In this document: positions 1 to 7,772 of the stretch, one piece after another | How the letters are laid out: every line of letters begins with the position of its first letter | How positions within the stretch are numbered: position 1 is the first letter of the stretch | NCBI GenBank assembly: GCA_964587655.1 | Contig: CAZPMT010000138.1 | Span: 1 to 15,051 of the forward strand | DNA: 15,051 nt | Source: CAZPMT01 sp964587655 | Lineage (GTDB): Bacteria; Hydrogenedentota; Hydrogenedentia; Hydrogenedentales; SLHB01 | Reading direction: 5' to 3' | The notes under the pieces: model-generated | What the model was told of the DNA's origin: nothing | Seen by the model: the letters and a program-made list of their open reading frames with translations, nothing else | The model's database searches: none | Translations under genes and position numbers: made by a program

Positions 1-10
1 AACCGGAGCA

Positions 11-38
11 CTGAATTCCCGGTTTCGCGGGAATGACG
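11..38 (-). repeat. REP-like palindrome (cgtcattcccgcg type), single copy
   Basis: On the minus strand this reads cgtcattcccgcgaaaccgg and then gaattcag, a slightly diverged copy of the unit that recurs four times near the right end of the window. The arms ATTCCCG (15-21) and CGGGAAT (28-34) pair around a six-base loop. It lies about 90 bases beyond the stop of the DUF5107-TPR gene, so it could also act as a transcript-end hairpin, although no T-run follows. The rest of 1..128 shows no gene I can support. Confidence 0.7.
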
Positions 39-128
39 TATGGTTCCAGGCTCGTTGAGAGAACGGGCGTATTGCGACGGCGTTTCCTCGCAAGCTCTCG
101 AAAATCCGCAACGCCCGAAGCCGTTTCG

Positions 129-2144
129 CTACTTGATCTCGGAGACCATGCGGAAGTCGATGCGGCGGGGCGGCGGGAATTCCTCGCGAACGCGGCGGTG
201 CAGGGCGTCGTCGATGGGCAGGTTGTCTTGCGCGGCAAGGCGCTTCTCGTGCAAGGCGAACCATAGATCCGTTAACGTGACTTCGCCCTCGCGGTTCGTC
301 GCGAATTCGTGATCGAAAAGACCCTCGACCTCATCGAGCTTACCGCGGTCGAGCGCGGCCTGCGCCGAGATGATCCGCATTCGTTCATGGCGGCGGATTT
401 CCTCGGGCATCGATTCGAGCAAGACGCCGAGCGCTTCGTAATCCTTCGCGGCGACCAGGGCATTTGCGTATTCAATCGCCAGCGGCGCGATCTTCGGGCC
501 CGTTTCCCATGCCCGGCAGAGATAATCGCGCTCTCCCTGTTTGTCGCCCGCCCGCTGCGCGAGCACCGCCAGGTCGCGAAACGCCCACCCGGACGGACGA
601 TGCGCAAGGGAGCGCTCCCACGCTTCGCGCGCGCCATACGGGTCTCCCGCCTCGAGGCGCATGACGCCAAGGTGATACCACGACCGCCAGTTGTCGCCGC
701 GTCCCTCGCGAATCGTGCCTTCGAGCAGCGCCCGCCATTCCGGCTGGGTCATCGGCGGCCCTGGGTCATCAGCGGGATCGCATTCCGGCATGACGCCGGT
801 TTTCAGGAACGTGGGCCACGGCTCTTGCTCCGCATTGACATCTTTCTCATCGTACGGCGTGGACAAAGGCATCGGGTCCGGCTCGCCTTGCAGCCGCACG
901 CGCATTTGTTCCAAAGCGGCCCAACCCGATCCGCGATGCAGGATCTCGATCGGCGGGCGCTGCGCAGTTTCCTCGAACTTCGCGTGGAGTCCTTCAAATC
1001 GCGCCCGCGGCAGGATCGCTTCTATCGCGGCATCCGCCGCATGCCGCGCCTCGGACCAATCGGCGGAATGGATCTTCGCGGGCTCCGCATCGAGTAGACC
1101 GAACGCCTCCGTCCACGCCCACGCGGCCCGGGCCGGCATCGGCAGACATTCGAGCTGCGTCCGCGCGAGCCCAGCTTGAATCTCGATATACGCGCGGCCC
1201 GGTTCGCTCAGAAACTCCTGCCAGCGCCGTCCGCCCGGATTCATGCCCCAGCAGAACATCTTCCGCCCGCGCAGCAGGTCCGTGCTCGTCTCGAAGAGGC
1301 CGCGGCCTTTCTCATCAAGACACGTGACCCAACGTCGCTGCGTCTCAGGGATCCGCGAGAACATCTCCTGTGCAAACGGCACGTTCGCGGCATACGAGGT
1401 GTCGCGTCCTTGGACTATGGGGAGTTGCACCAATCCGAGTCCGCTGTCGCAGAACCCGATGGCTGTTTCGGCAGGGAAGAGGACCCGCGCGCCGGGTTTT
1501 TCCTCGACGGCGATGTTGGTCCACCAATACATGGCGATTTCGCGATTATGCGGATTGACGAGGCGCACGTGTGCAAACAGGCAGCGCGACCCCGGCGGGA
1601 GATGAAAATCGATTTGCCATGGAAAACACTTCACGCGCTCCCACTCGTAGATCCGCAACACCGGATCGCCTTCCGGGCCCTCAACGCGCGCGGCGAACAC
1701 GGGCGAACACGTCAGGTAGTGATGGCCCGGCACACCGCCCGCGTTCCACTCGATGCCTCCGCTGATCCACGCGTTGCGAAGGGCCAGGTTCGCGGGTTGA
1801 AACACGGGATTCCGGTCGAGCAGTTCGCGCTCTTCGGGTTTCCAGACAAGCGACGCGAGCCGTCCACCAAGCTCCGGCAGAAACGTCGCACGCAGGTATT
1901 CGTTTTCGAGCACGGCGGCGTGGAAGGCGCGCGCATGCTTCTTCCGGTTGTAGTTGTCCTGCATACGATAAGGAAGCACGCGAAACGCCGTCCGCCACCC
2001 CATGTACCGGCGGTCTTCCGGCGGGACACTGTCGTCGACGCCCTGCCCGCCGTTTTCATCAGGACCGCGGAACACAGGCAACGGGTTCTCCGGTCCGAGA
2101 TCGGCGGCTGGGATTTCGTAAGGCTCAATTCGCAGCTCAGTCAT
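129..2144 (-). CDS. DUF5107 domain protein with C-terminal TPR repeats
   Basis: A 671-residue protein with no signal peptide or membrane segment, so probably cytoplasmic. Residues about 50-340 match the DUF5107 pattern: ENEYLRATFLPELGGR (80-95), then RNPV (111-114) and AWISGGIEWN (125-134). This beta-rich domain resembles the galactose-mutarotase/aldose-epimerase superfamily and may bind carbohydrate, but no catalytic role is established. Residues about 470-620 form helical TPR-like repeats (for example WYHLGVMRLEAGDPYGAREA, 489-508), suggesting a protein-binding tail. The start is supported by GGAGGG nine bases upstream of ATG. It is the third gene of a minus-strand set, 116 bases after the isomerase-like gene. 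That gap is longer than the one upstream and could hold an internal promoter. Family assignment is fairly sure; function is unknown. Confidence 0.88.
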   Translation of the reverse strand: MTELRIEPYEIPAADLGPENPLPVFRGPDENGGQGVDDSVPPEDRRYMGWRTAFRVLPYRMQDNYNRKKHARAFHAAVLENEYLRATFLPELGGRLASLVWKPEERELLDRNPVFQPANLALRNAWISGGIEWNAGGVPGHHYLTCSPVFAARVEGPEGDPVLRIYEWERVKCFPWQIDFHLPPGSRCLFAHVRLVNPHNREIAMYWWTNIAVEEKPGARVLFPAETAIGFCDSGLGLVQLPIVQGRDTSYAANVPFAQEMFSRIPETQRRWVTCLDEKGRGLFETSTDLLRGRKMFCWGMNPGGRRWQEFLSEPGRAYIEIQAGLARTQLECLPMPARAAWAWTEAFGLLDAEPAKIHSADWSEARHAADAAIEAILPRARFEGLHAKFEETAQRPPIEILHRGSGWAALEQMRVRLQGEPDPMPLSTPYDEKDVNAEQEPWPTFLKTGVMPECDPADDPGPPMTQPEWRALLEGTIREGRGDNWRSWYHLGVMRLEAGDPYGAREAWERSLAHRPSGWAFRDLAVLAQRAGDKQGERDYLCRAWETGPKIAPLAIEYANALVAAKDYEALGVLLESMPEEIRRHERMRIISAQAALDRGKLDEVEGLFDHEFATNREGEVTLTDLWFALHEKRLAAQDNLPIDDALHRRVREEFPPPRRIDFRMVSEIK

Positions 2145-2260
2145 CGGCGGCGCCCTCCAGGAACGCGGGAAAATGAGTGGTGAAGAATTGTTAAGCGATC
2201 ATCGGGCGGCAAGCAAGCTGTTTCCCGGCTCCGTTTACCGCGTGTGATTGTCGCGCACGC

Positions 2261-3202
2261 TCAGCCTGCACGCCAGCCTTGCAGCACCGCGCGCACTCTG
2301 GCCAACTGGACGGCTACCTCGGCGTATTCGTCTTTGCCGCTGTGGTGTTCCACACTGTAGTACCCTTGGTATCCGGCGTTGCGAAGGTTGTTCATCTTTT
2401 CGACCAGCGGACCTTCCGTAATGTTCCACGGGATGTGGGTATGGGCTACCCAAGGCGCCGATTCCCGGTCGGCAAGGTCATTCTCCTCCTTGGTCCCTTT
2501 CCATCCACTGATGTGGCAGCAAATGGCAAACCCGGGATGGTCGACGGCCTTGCACAGCTTCTGCATGCTGGGCCACGAGGCCTCCGGTCCCCAATGGCTC
2601 TCCGCCCCCGCCTTGAACCCGTTGTCGTGGGCGTACTGGGCATACTCCCGGTAACGCTTCAGGATATGCTCGAATTCCTCGTCGGTCCATTCCAATCTGC
2701 GGTCGTCTGCCGGAGGCCCTCCAGCGTCGAAACGGACAAAACGCGCCCCCAGAATCTTCGCGGCCTTGAGATGCGCAAGCGCATTTTGGTGGTATTTCTC
2801 GCGCTCCGCTTGATCGGCCACCCATACCACACAGTCATCGCACGCCAGATTGGGCACAACAAGTTCGCGCTCGTCCAGCCCTTCTCTGATTTGCCTCAGA
2901 TAACCTTCATCGGTGCTCTTGAGAAAGCCGTTCCAGAGATCGGCCCCATCGAGATGATATCTGTATTTGCATGTTTCGAGAAAACCGAAAATGTCGATGG
3001 CGCCCTGTTCCAGCATCCCGTGAAACGAGTAGGAAAGCACGGATACCCTGTAGGACGGGTTTGAAACCCGTCCTACCATTGGGACGCCGTCGGCATCGGG
3101 ACCGGCGGCGACGGTGGACCGTGAGGTCACGGCGCAGTTCGCGCCCGTTGCCGCCGCTGCGGCGACAATTGTTCTCTTGATGAAATTGCGACGACTGTGC
3201 AT
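2261..3202 (-). CDS. Tat-exported sugar phosphate isomerase/epimerase-like TIM-barrel protein
   Basis: A 313-residue protein. SRRNFIK (3-9) followed by an alanine-rich stretch is a twin-arginine signal, so the protein should be exported folded. From about residue 52 it follows the xylose-isomerase-like TIM barrel (AP endonuclease 2 family): YRVSVLSYSFHG (51-62), VRFDAGG (156-162), GAESHWG (199-205), HTHIPWN (254-260), YYSVEHH (281-287). The Glu and His residues at strand ends are the usual metal-binding positions in this fold. Such proteins isomerise, epimerise or cleave sugars and often pair with Gfo/Idh/MocA oxidoreductases, as here: its Shine-Dalgarno AAGGAG overlaps the stop of the upstream oxidoreductase gene, suggesting translational coupling. 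Residues 43-51 are encoded by a perfect palindrome (3050..3076) in the linker between signal and barrel. The exact reaction is unknown. Confidence 0.88.
   Translation of the reverse strand: MHSRRNFIKRTIVAAAAATGANCAVTSRSTVAAGPDADGVPMVGRVSNPSYRVSVLSYSFHGMLEQGAIDIFGFLETCKYRYHLDGADLWNGFLKSTDEGYLRQIREGLDERELVVPNLACDDCVVWVADQAEREKYHQNALAHLKAAKILGARFVRFDAGGPPADDRRLEWTDEEFEHILKRYREYAQYAHDNGFKAGAESHWGPEASWPSMQKLCKAVDHPGFAICCHISGWKGTKEENDLADRESAPWVAHTHIPWNITEGPLVEKMNNLRNAGYQGYYSVEHHSGKDEYAEVAVQLARVRAVLQGWRAG
3050..3076. repeat. Perfect 27-base palindrome inside a coding sequence
   Basis: The arms gtaggacgggttt and aaacccgtcctac pair perfectly around one central base. The element is exactly nine codons long and encodes VGRVSNPSY (residues 43-51) in the isomerase-like protein, between the Tat signal and the first barrel strand. 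It resembles the free-standing palindromes at 6155..6175, 6223..6243 and 12105..12128 in its GGTT/AACC centre. I infer an in-frame insertion of a dispersed REP-type element into a tolerant linker. Confidence 0.8.
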
Positions 3203-3212
3203 AACAAGCTCC

Positions 3213-4727
3213 TTATAGCTCCCAACCCGTGCGATATTCTCGAGTGAGGTATTTGTTAGCTTCCGGGATATTGGTAATCTTCATATTGGCGGCATCGTAG
3301 AGGACTTTTCTCCCGACGCGCAACGAGACAGCGCCCAGATTGATGGTCTCCGAGAGGGCTTCCGCTTCCAGGAAGTTGCCCGGGCCGGGTTTGCCTCCCT
3401 TACACGTCTTGATCCATTCAACAACGCCGGAAGAAGGCTTGGCCCGGTCGCGCTGTGCGCTGGCGGGTGGCCTTGAAGCTTCGTACTCGCGCATTTTCCG
3501 TGCTGGAATGATTCTGGGATCCTTCAAGCTAAACCCGGAGATGATTTTCCCCTTGTCCCCGACAAACATCATGCCTTCTTCGGGCATCTCTTTATTGTCC
3601 TCTTCCAGTTCGTCAGGCGTCGGAGGCCTCATGCCTCCGTCGTACCAGAACAAATCCAGCGCGGGCCGGCTCCCCTTGGCGGCGAACTTGAATCGGATAG
3701 TGCACGCGACGGGGAATGACCAGTCGTTCTGGATTACGTCGCTTACCTGCTCTGTGATCTCGGACACGTGGCTCGGCGTTGCCTCCGCGCTGACGGGCGC
3801 GTCCAGATCCAGCGCTTTGAACACCGCCCACAGGCTGTAGTGGCCCATGTCGGCAATAGCGCCGCCGCCGAAATCGTACCAGCCGCGAAATACCGCGTGC
3901 GTATAATTCGGATGATAGGGCCGATCGGTCGCGGGGCCAAGCCAGAGGTTCCAGTCGAAGTTCGGGGGAACCGGGGGCGTATCCTTAGGCAGCGTCGGAT
4001 ACTGCGGCCAGACCGGACGGTTCGACCAGTTGTGGACCTGCCGCAGCGTGCCGATCGCGCCGTCATTGATCCAGGCCATGATGTCGTCCATCGAACCGTT
4101 GCCGGGCCATGCCAGCAAATACGTGGCGACGTTCGTTCGCCGCGCGGTTTCTAGAACCTGCCTGGACTCGTACATCCGGTTGGCTATGGGCTTGTGCATG
4201 AGGACATGTTTGCCCTTTTTCATGGCCGCGATGGAAACTGTCGCATGCAGATGGTCCGGCGTCATGACCTTAACGGCGTCGACGCCTTTTTCCTTTTCCA
4301 GCAATTCGCGAAAATCAGCATAGGACGTGATGCCTTTGAACTTCTCTTTCGATCTCTTGCCGGCGTAGTACGCTTCGATGACTTCGCGCCCCACTTCCCT
4401 GCCGCCCGGAATGCCGCTGGCCCCGGCGCGCCAACTCGGATCGCCCAACAGCCGCCGGATATCATTCCGCAGATCATCCTTACTCCAATCCACATAGTCG
4501 TTGCTGTCTTTGTTCGGGTCGCAGACACTGACGATCTGGATCTCCGGGCTTGCGAGCAGGGATCCCAATTCGCGCAGCCCTTGAGTCCCCAGCCCGATGT
4601 AGGCGAGCGTGACCTTGTCGTTGGGAGCGACGTGGCCTTTTCCCAAGACGTGTCTGGGAAGAATCTGAAATACAGCGGGCGCCACGGCGGCCCCCAGGAA
4701 TCTCCGACGGCTCATATCACTTGGCAT
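3213..4727 (-). CDS. Tat-exported Gfo/Idh/MocA family oxidoreductase
   Basis: A 504-residue protein. The twin-arginine motif SRRRFLG (6-12) begins a short signal, so it probably reaches the periplasm folded with its nicotinamide cofactor. The Rossmann domain shows VTLAYIGLGTQG (39-50, the glycine-rich dinucleotide loop), SVCD (67-70), VKVMTPDHLHA (152-162) and HVLMHKPIA (174-182). The last holds the catalytic-type lysine K179, with His where many relatives have Glu. DMGHYSLW (293-300) belongs to the C-terminal substrate domain. Family members oxidise or reduce sugar hydroxyls; Tat-exported ones include glycosidases that use NAD in a redox mechanism. The start is supported by GGAGG nine bases upstream. 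It leads a minus-strand set with the isomerase-like gene ten bases downstream. The substrate is unknown. Confidence 0.92.
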   Translation of the reverse strand: MPSDMSRRRFLGAAVAPAVFQILPRHVLGKGHVAPNDKVTLAYIGLGTQGLRELGSLLASPEIQIVSVCDPNKDSNDYVDWSKDDLRNDIRRLLGDPSWRAGASGIPGGREVGREVIEAYYAGKRSKEKFKGITSYADFRELLEKEKGVDAVKVMTPDHLHATVSIAAMKKGKHVLMHKPIANRMYESRQVLETARRTNVATYLLAWPGNGSMDDIMAWINDGAIGTLRQVHNWSNRPVWPQYPTLPKDTPPVPPNFDWNLWLGPATDRPYHPNYTHAVFRGWYDFGGGAIADMGHYSLWAVFKALDLDAPVSAEATPSHVSEITEQVSDVIQNDWSFPVACTIRFKFAAKGSRPALDLFWYDGGMRPPTPDELEEDNKEMPEEGMMFVGDKGKIISGFSLKDPRIIPARKMREYEASRPPASAQRDRAKPSSGVVEWIKTCKGGKPGPGNFLEAEALSETINLGAVSLRVGRKVLYDAANMKITNIPEANKYLTREYRTGWEL

Positions 4728-4773
4728 TGGTCATCTCCTCCCTGCCCGTAGGCTGTCCCTCGTTGCCGCACTC

Positions 4774-4802
4774 ATTTTCCAAATGCGAAGAAGGAATTGC
4801 AA
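4774..4802 (-). promoter_or_regulatory. Candidate promoter of the oxidoreductase-isomerase operon
   Basis: On the minus strand TTGCAA (4802-4797) and GAAAAT (4779-4774) are separated by 17 bases, each matching the sigma70 consensus at four of six positions. They lie about 50 bases upstream of the oxidoreductase start. This is by eye only; GC-rich bacteria often have weakly conserved promoters. Confidence 0.3.
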
Positions 4803-4844
4803 GCCGGTACGGGTTTCCAGCAGCCCGCGAAAGCGCTGTGCCTA

Positions 4845-4874
4845 TCGACAGCGAACGCCAACCCATGCTACGCT
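4845..4874 (+). promoter_or_regulatory. Candidate promoter of the beta-propeller gene
   Basis: TCGACA (4845-4850, five of six to the -35 consensus) is followed after 18 bases by TACGCT (4869-4874), preceded by TGC as in extended -10 elements. The -10 itself is poor. It lies 26 bases before the chosen ATG at 4901, consistent with a short leader. Confidence 0.3.
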
Positions 4875-4888
4875 ACGCAAAGTCAAAC

Positions 4889-4892
4889 GGAG
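4889..4892 (+). promoter_or_regulatory. Ribosome binding site that decides the start at 4901
   Basis: GGAG lies eight bases before ATG 4901, and the peptide that follows begins with a good signal sequence. The reading frame is open further upstream to 4721, but that extension overlaps the divergent gene start and encodes no signal sequence. Confidence 0.65.
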
Positions 4893-4900
4893 AAGAAGAT

Positions 4901-6133
4901 ATGCGATCTTTGTCGCTTGTGACTGCCCTCTTGCTTACCGTTTCCACCGTCACTATCGCACGGAGTGAAGACTGGCCTCAGTTTCGCGGATTGAACCGCG
5001 ACGGGAAGTCTCCGGAAACGGGTCTCCGGAAGGAATGGCCCGCGGAAGGTCTCACGCCTCTGTGGATCGCCGAGGGACTCGGGAAAGGTTACTCATCCGC
5101 GGCCGTTGCGGGCGGGATGCTTTTCACGACCGGCATGGTGGGCGAGACAACCGAAGGTCTTATCTCGGCAATCGACCTGTCGGGAAAAGTGAAGTGGCAG
5201 ACGCGCTATGGACCTGACTGGGATCAGATGCATCCCGGGACTCGTAGCACGCCTACGGTCGACGGCGCCCGCCTATACGAATTGAGCGGCGTGGGACGAC
5301 TCCTCTGTCTCGACACAAAGACGGGCGCTATCCTGTGGTCGCGAGACCTTCCCAAGGAATTCGGCGGCGAGGCGCCCCGCTGCGGATTCGCTGAGGCCCC
5401 GCTCATCTACAAAGATAAAGTGATCTGTACGCCGGGGGGGAAGGATGCCGCTCTCGCGGCTTTGGACAAGAATACGGGCAAGACGCTCTGGACCAGCGCG
5501 GGATTCAGCGATCAGTCCGCCTACTGCTCGCCGATCCTCATCGAACGAGGCGGGAATCACGTCGTTGTGACGATAACGGCACGGCACGTTGCGGGGCTGG
5601 ATGCGAATACCGGACAACTGATTTGGAGTCAGCCGTTCGATACCAAAGCCGAGGATCCAAACCATTCCGTGGGGCCGGTATATCAGGATGGCCGGCTCTA
5701 TGTCACCAGCGGGCATGGCGAGGGCGGCCAGATGTTCGAGATCTCGCAGGACGGTCGGGAAGCGGCGCCGCGCTGGACTGACAAAGTCTTGAACACGCTT
5801 CACGGTGGCCTTGTACTCATTGATGGATTCGTCTACGGCTCGAACTCGAAAGACCGGTGGGTCTGCCTTGATCTCAAGAGCGGCCAAGTGATGTACGAAG
5901 CCCATGGCGTGGGCATGGGATCGGTGGCTTACGCGGACGGCATGCTCTACTGCTATAGCGATAAGGGGACGCTTGGTCTAGTTCGAGCGACACCGACAGC
6001 GTATGAACTCATCAGCCGCTTCAAAGTGACGCGGGGCGAGGGCCCTCACTGGGCTCACCCCGTTATTTCCGGCGGCCGCCTCTACATCCGCCACGGGGAT
6101 TTCCTAATGGCGTACAACGTGTTGTCAAAATAG
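4901..6133 (+). CDS. Secreted PQQ-like beta-propeller repeat protein
   Basis: A 410-residue protein. The Sec signal is MRSLSLVTALLLTVSTVTIA, with cleavage probably near residue 22 before EDWPQFRG. DWPQFRG opening the mature chain is typical of planctomycete-type PQQ-like propeller proteins. Blade repeats follow the pattern G-x-L-x-x-L-D-x-x-T-G-x-x-x-W: LLCLDTKTGAILWS, AALDKNTGKTLWT, VAGLDANTGQLIWS and CLDLKSGQVMYEA. These are WD-like or PQQ-like blades; family members often bind no PQQ and serve as scaffolds or carbohydrate- or protein-binding modules. No haem or transmembrane domain is fused to it. It is divergent from the oxidoreductase operon across 173 bases, so the two may be co-regulated. 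The fold is sure, the role unknown. Confidence 0.9.
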   Translation: MRSLSLVTALLLTVSTVTIARSEDWPQFRGLNRDGKSPETGLRKEWPAEGLTPLWIAEGLGKGYSSAAVAGGMLFTTGMVGETTEGLISAIDLSGKVKWQTRYGPDWDQMHPGTRSTPTVDGARLYELSGVGRLLCLDTKTGAILWSRDLPKEFGGEAPRCGFAEAPLIYKDKVICTPGGKDAALAALDKNTGKTLWTSAGFSDQSAYCSPILIERGGNHVVVTITARHVAGLDANTGQLIWSQPFDTKAEDPNHSVGPVYQDGRLYVTSGHGEGGQMFEISQDGREAAPRWTDKVLNTLHGGLVLIDGFVYGSNSKDRWVCLDLKSGQVMYEAHGVGMGSVAYADGMLYCYSDKGTLGLVRATPTAYELISRFKVTRGEGPHWAHPVISGGRLYIRHGDFLMAYNVLSK

Positions 6134-6147
6134 GACTAAAGTGCCGG

Positions 6148-6250
6148 CCATGTAGGTCCGGTTTGTAACCGGACCACCTCAGCGGCGTCCCCAATACATT
6201 CCTAATACATTGCGCATGACTTGGTCCGGTTACAAACCGGACCTACATGG
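6148..6250. repeat. Inverted pair of palindromes between convergent genes
   Basis: Two 29-base copies (6148..6176 and 6222..6250) are exact reverse complements. Each holds its own hairpin: ggtccggtt and aaccggacc around a three-base loop at 6155..6175 and 6223..6243. The 45 bases between them contain the direct repeat aatacatt twice. The arrangement resembles bacterial interspersed mosaic elements, in which REP units face each other. It lies between the ends of two convergent genes, so the RNA from either strand can fold and may stop or protect both transcripts. Confidence 0.8.
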
Positions 6251-6282
6251 GCTGTCCGTACACCCTCGAAGCGCGGACCCAA

Positions 6283-7719
6283 TCACCAGGGTCCCGTGCC
6301 TCTGAACCGCAGCCTCAATGGCTCGACGAAACGCCGATGCGCCTCGCGAACACCTTCAAACTCGGCATCGGGTTTGAAGAACAGAAGGGCTTCCTCCGTG
6401 GCGAAGATCGTTCCCGCGGCGATGGCGGTATTCTGGTCTTCCGCGGTTTGGCGTGCGCCGAATGGGTAGACCATCGGCCTCGACCAGTACGTGAATCCCC
6501 ATCCGTAATTGGCGAGGTAGGTGCACGGAACGGTCTGGGGGACGGGATTGCCAAGACGGTTGCCCGCAAACTGGGACTTGCGCAAGCTCGCGAGGCCGTA
6601 ACCGCGTGCCGCGTGATATCCCGCCACCCAGGGCACATCGCGGTCGAGAATGGCGAGTGCTCCTGGCGCCACTCCTTCGAGATTCGCGCCGCCTTCCGCG
6701 TCCCGGTGCGCGTTTACGTCGATGCGCGAGACGCCGTCCTCGTTGGGCCAGGCGTAGTGGGTGAACACGTCGTTGAACTTGCCGTCGGCGTCCTTGTCGT
6801 TGGGGCCTTCTTTGTGAGTATGGCTGACGACGATCTCGCCCATGCGCACGGCCCGCGCCGACCGGGCCGCCGTGAATTCCATCGTGGAAGAGACGACGAC
6901 ACAAGGCGCGTGCGCGTAGAAGGTGTAGGTGATCGAAACGATCAGATCGGGATATTTCCGCAGCGGCCCCCAGCGGTGGTAGCGCAACGCGATGGGACCG
7001 GAGTCGCATCGCTGATTAGGCGGCAGCAGCCAGTCGTAGTCGTGATCCCAACTCTCGGGCGGGCTCCAAGTGTCCACGCCGAAATGGATGGGAACCTTTT
7101 GGGCGAAAGACATCGCGTCGGCTTCGGGGCTGTCCGCCAATCGGGCGGTAACGATAGCGCCGGACTTGTTGTCCAGACGTACGGCGTAATACTCGTTGCT
7201 CACCTCGAGGCCCGGCATCACACCGCCTACGCGCAACCCGTTTGGTTCGACGGTGCCGGGCAGGTTGGTCTGAGGCGTTTCGTTACCGGCGGGCAGCCCC
7301 CAGAAAATGCGGTACGTGACGTTTCCGCGCTTGGGACACGACGCGAGGAAAACGATATTGACGCTCTCGACGGACGCCGCCGTTGGTGTGTCACCCGTCT
7401 TGGGGGTTACCGCTGCGACCTCGCCCATCAACTGGTGCGGAACGGCAACGCCCCGGCCCTCGCCTTCCATGCGCACCACGCGGATGTATTCATGCCAAGG
7501 CCGTGGCGCGTCGGCCGGCACGCTCAGCGTGACTTCGACGGGTTCATTTTCCCGTTGAAGGCCTGCCGTCTCATCAAGCGTGTAGTCATAGTGAAAGGCG
7601 AAAGACGCATTCCATCCCGTGACGTCAATTGCGGCTGCCGGTCCGCAGACGAACCACACTAGAACAAGAGCAGCGAAGAACGCGACAGACATCCCTCTTG
7701 CATGAAACGAGGAAATCAC
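6283..7719 (-). CDS. Exported protein of unknown function, paralogue of the adjacent fusion protein's C-terminal half
   Basis: A 478-residue protein if it starts at GTG 7719, which has AGGAGG four bases upstream and yields the signal peptide ISSFHARGMSVAFFAALVL. ATG at 7692 is a possible alternative; ATG at 7773 would translate the 9-bp repeats and is unlikely. The mature protein aligns by eye with residues about 485-830 of the 927-residue neighbour: ETAGLQRENEPVEVTL versus ETAGLKRAGEPAQVTM; FYAHAPCVVVSSTMEF versus FYAGVPYFVMRSTMQV; TYWSRPMVYPFGAR versus IYWTRSLAYPYGSR. The segment NEYYAVRLDNKSGAIV recalls mutarotase-like beta-sandwich domains of carbohydrate enzymes, a weak resemblance. It probably shares the neighbour's transcript, with a 50-base gap. 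No catalytic function can be named. Confidence 0.82.
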   Translation of the reverse strand: MISSFHARGMSVAFFAALVLVWFVCGPAAAIDVTGWNASFAFHYDYTLDETAGLQRENEPVEVTLSVPADAPRPWHEYIRVVRMEGEGRGVAVPHQLMGEVAAVTPKTGDTPTAASVESVNIVFLASCPKRGNVTYRIFWGLPAGNETPQTNLPGTVEPNGLRVGGVMPGLEVSNEYYAVRLDNKSGAIVTARLADSPEADAMSFAQKVPIHFGVDTWSPPESWDHDYDWLLPPNQRCDSGPIALRYHRWGPLRKYPDLIVSITYTFYAHAPCVVVSSTMEFTAARSARAVRMGEIVVSHTHKEGPNDKDADGKFNDVFTHYAWPNEDGVSRIDVNAHRDAEGGANLEGVAPGALAILDRDVPWVAGYHAARGYGLASLRKSQFAGNRLGNPVPQTVPCTYLANYGWGFTYWSRPMVYPFGARQTAEDQNTAIAAGTIFATEEALLFFKPDAEFEGVREAHRRFVEPLRLRFRGTGPW

Positions 7720-7722
7720 AGT

Positions 7723-7729
7723 CCCTCCT
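7723..7729 (-). promoter_or_regulatory. Ribosome binding site favouring a GTG start at 7719
   Basis: AGGAGGG on the minus strand lies just before GTG 7719, with three to four bases between. The spacing is short but the match is strong, and the GTG opens the signal peptide. Confidence 0.5.
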
Positions 7730-7736
7730 GCGCGCG

Positions 7737-7772
7737 GATCCGTCCGATCAGTCGGATCGGTCCGATCCGTCA
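7737..7772. repeat. Four tandem 9-bp GATC-containing repeats between two operon genes
   Basis: The plus strand reads GATCCGTCC, GATCAGTCG, GATCGGTCC, GATCCGTCA: four 9-bp units each starting with GATC. The last three bases are the stop codon of the upstream 927-residue gene, so the array abuts that stop exactly. Because 9 is a multiple of 3 the array is open as TDRTDPTDRTDP on the minus strand, which falsely extends the next gene's frame. Confidence 0.75.

Noticed and set aside
1176..2183. Plus-strand frame of 335 codons
   Set aside because: Antisense to the DUF5107 domain, which is clearly conserved on the minus strand.
4721..4900. Upstream extension of the beta-propeller gene
   Set aside because: It would overlap the divergent oxidoreductase start and bury the signal peptide; GGAG before ATG 4901 supports the shorter form.
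6247..7662. Long plus-strand frame of 471 codons
   Set aside because: Antisense shadow of the 478-residue exported protein; its product is low-complexity His/Arg/Val-rich with no family pattern, whereas the minus strand aligns with its paralogue.
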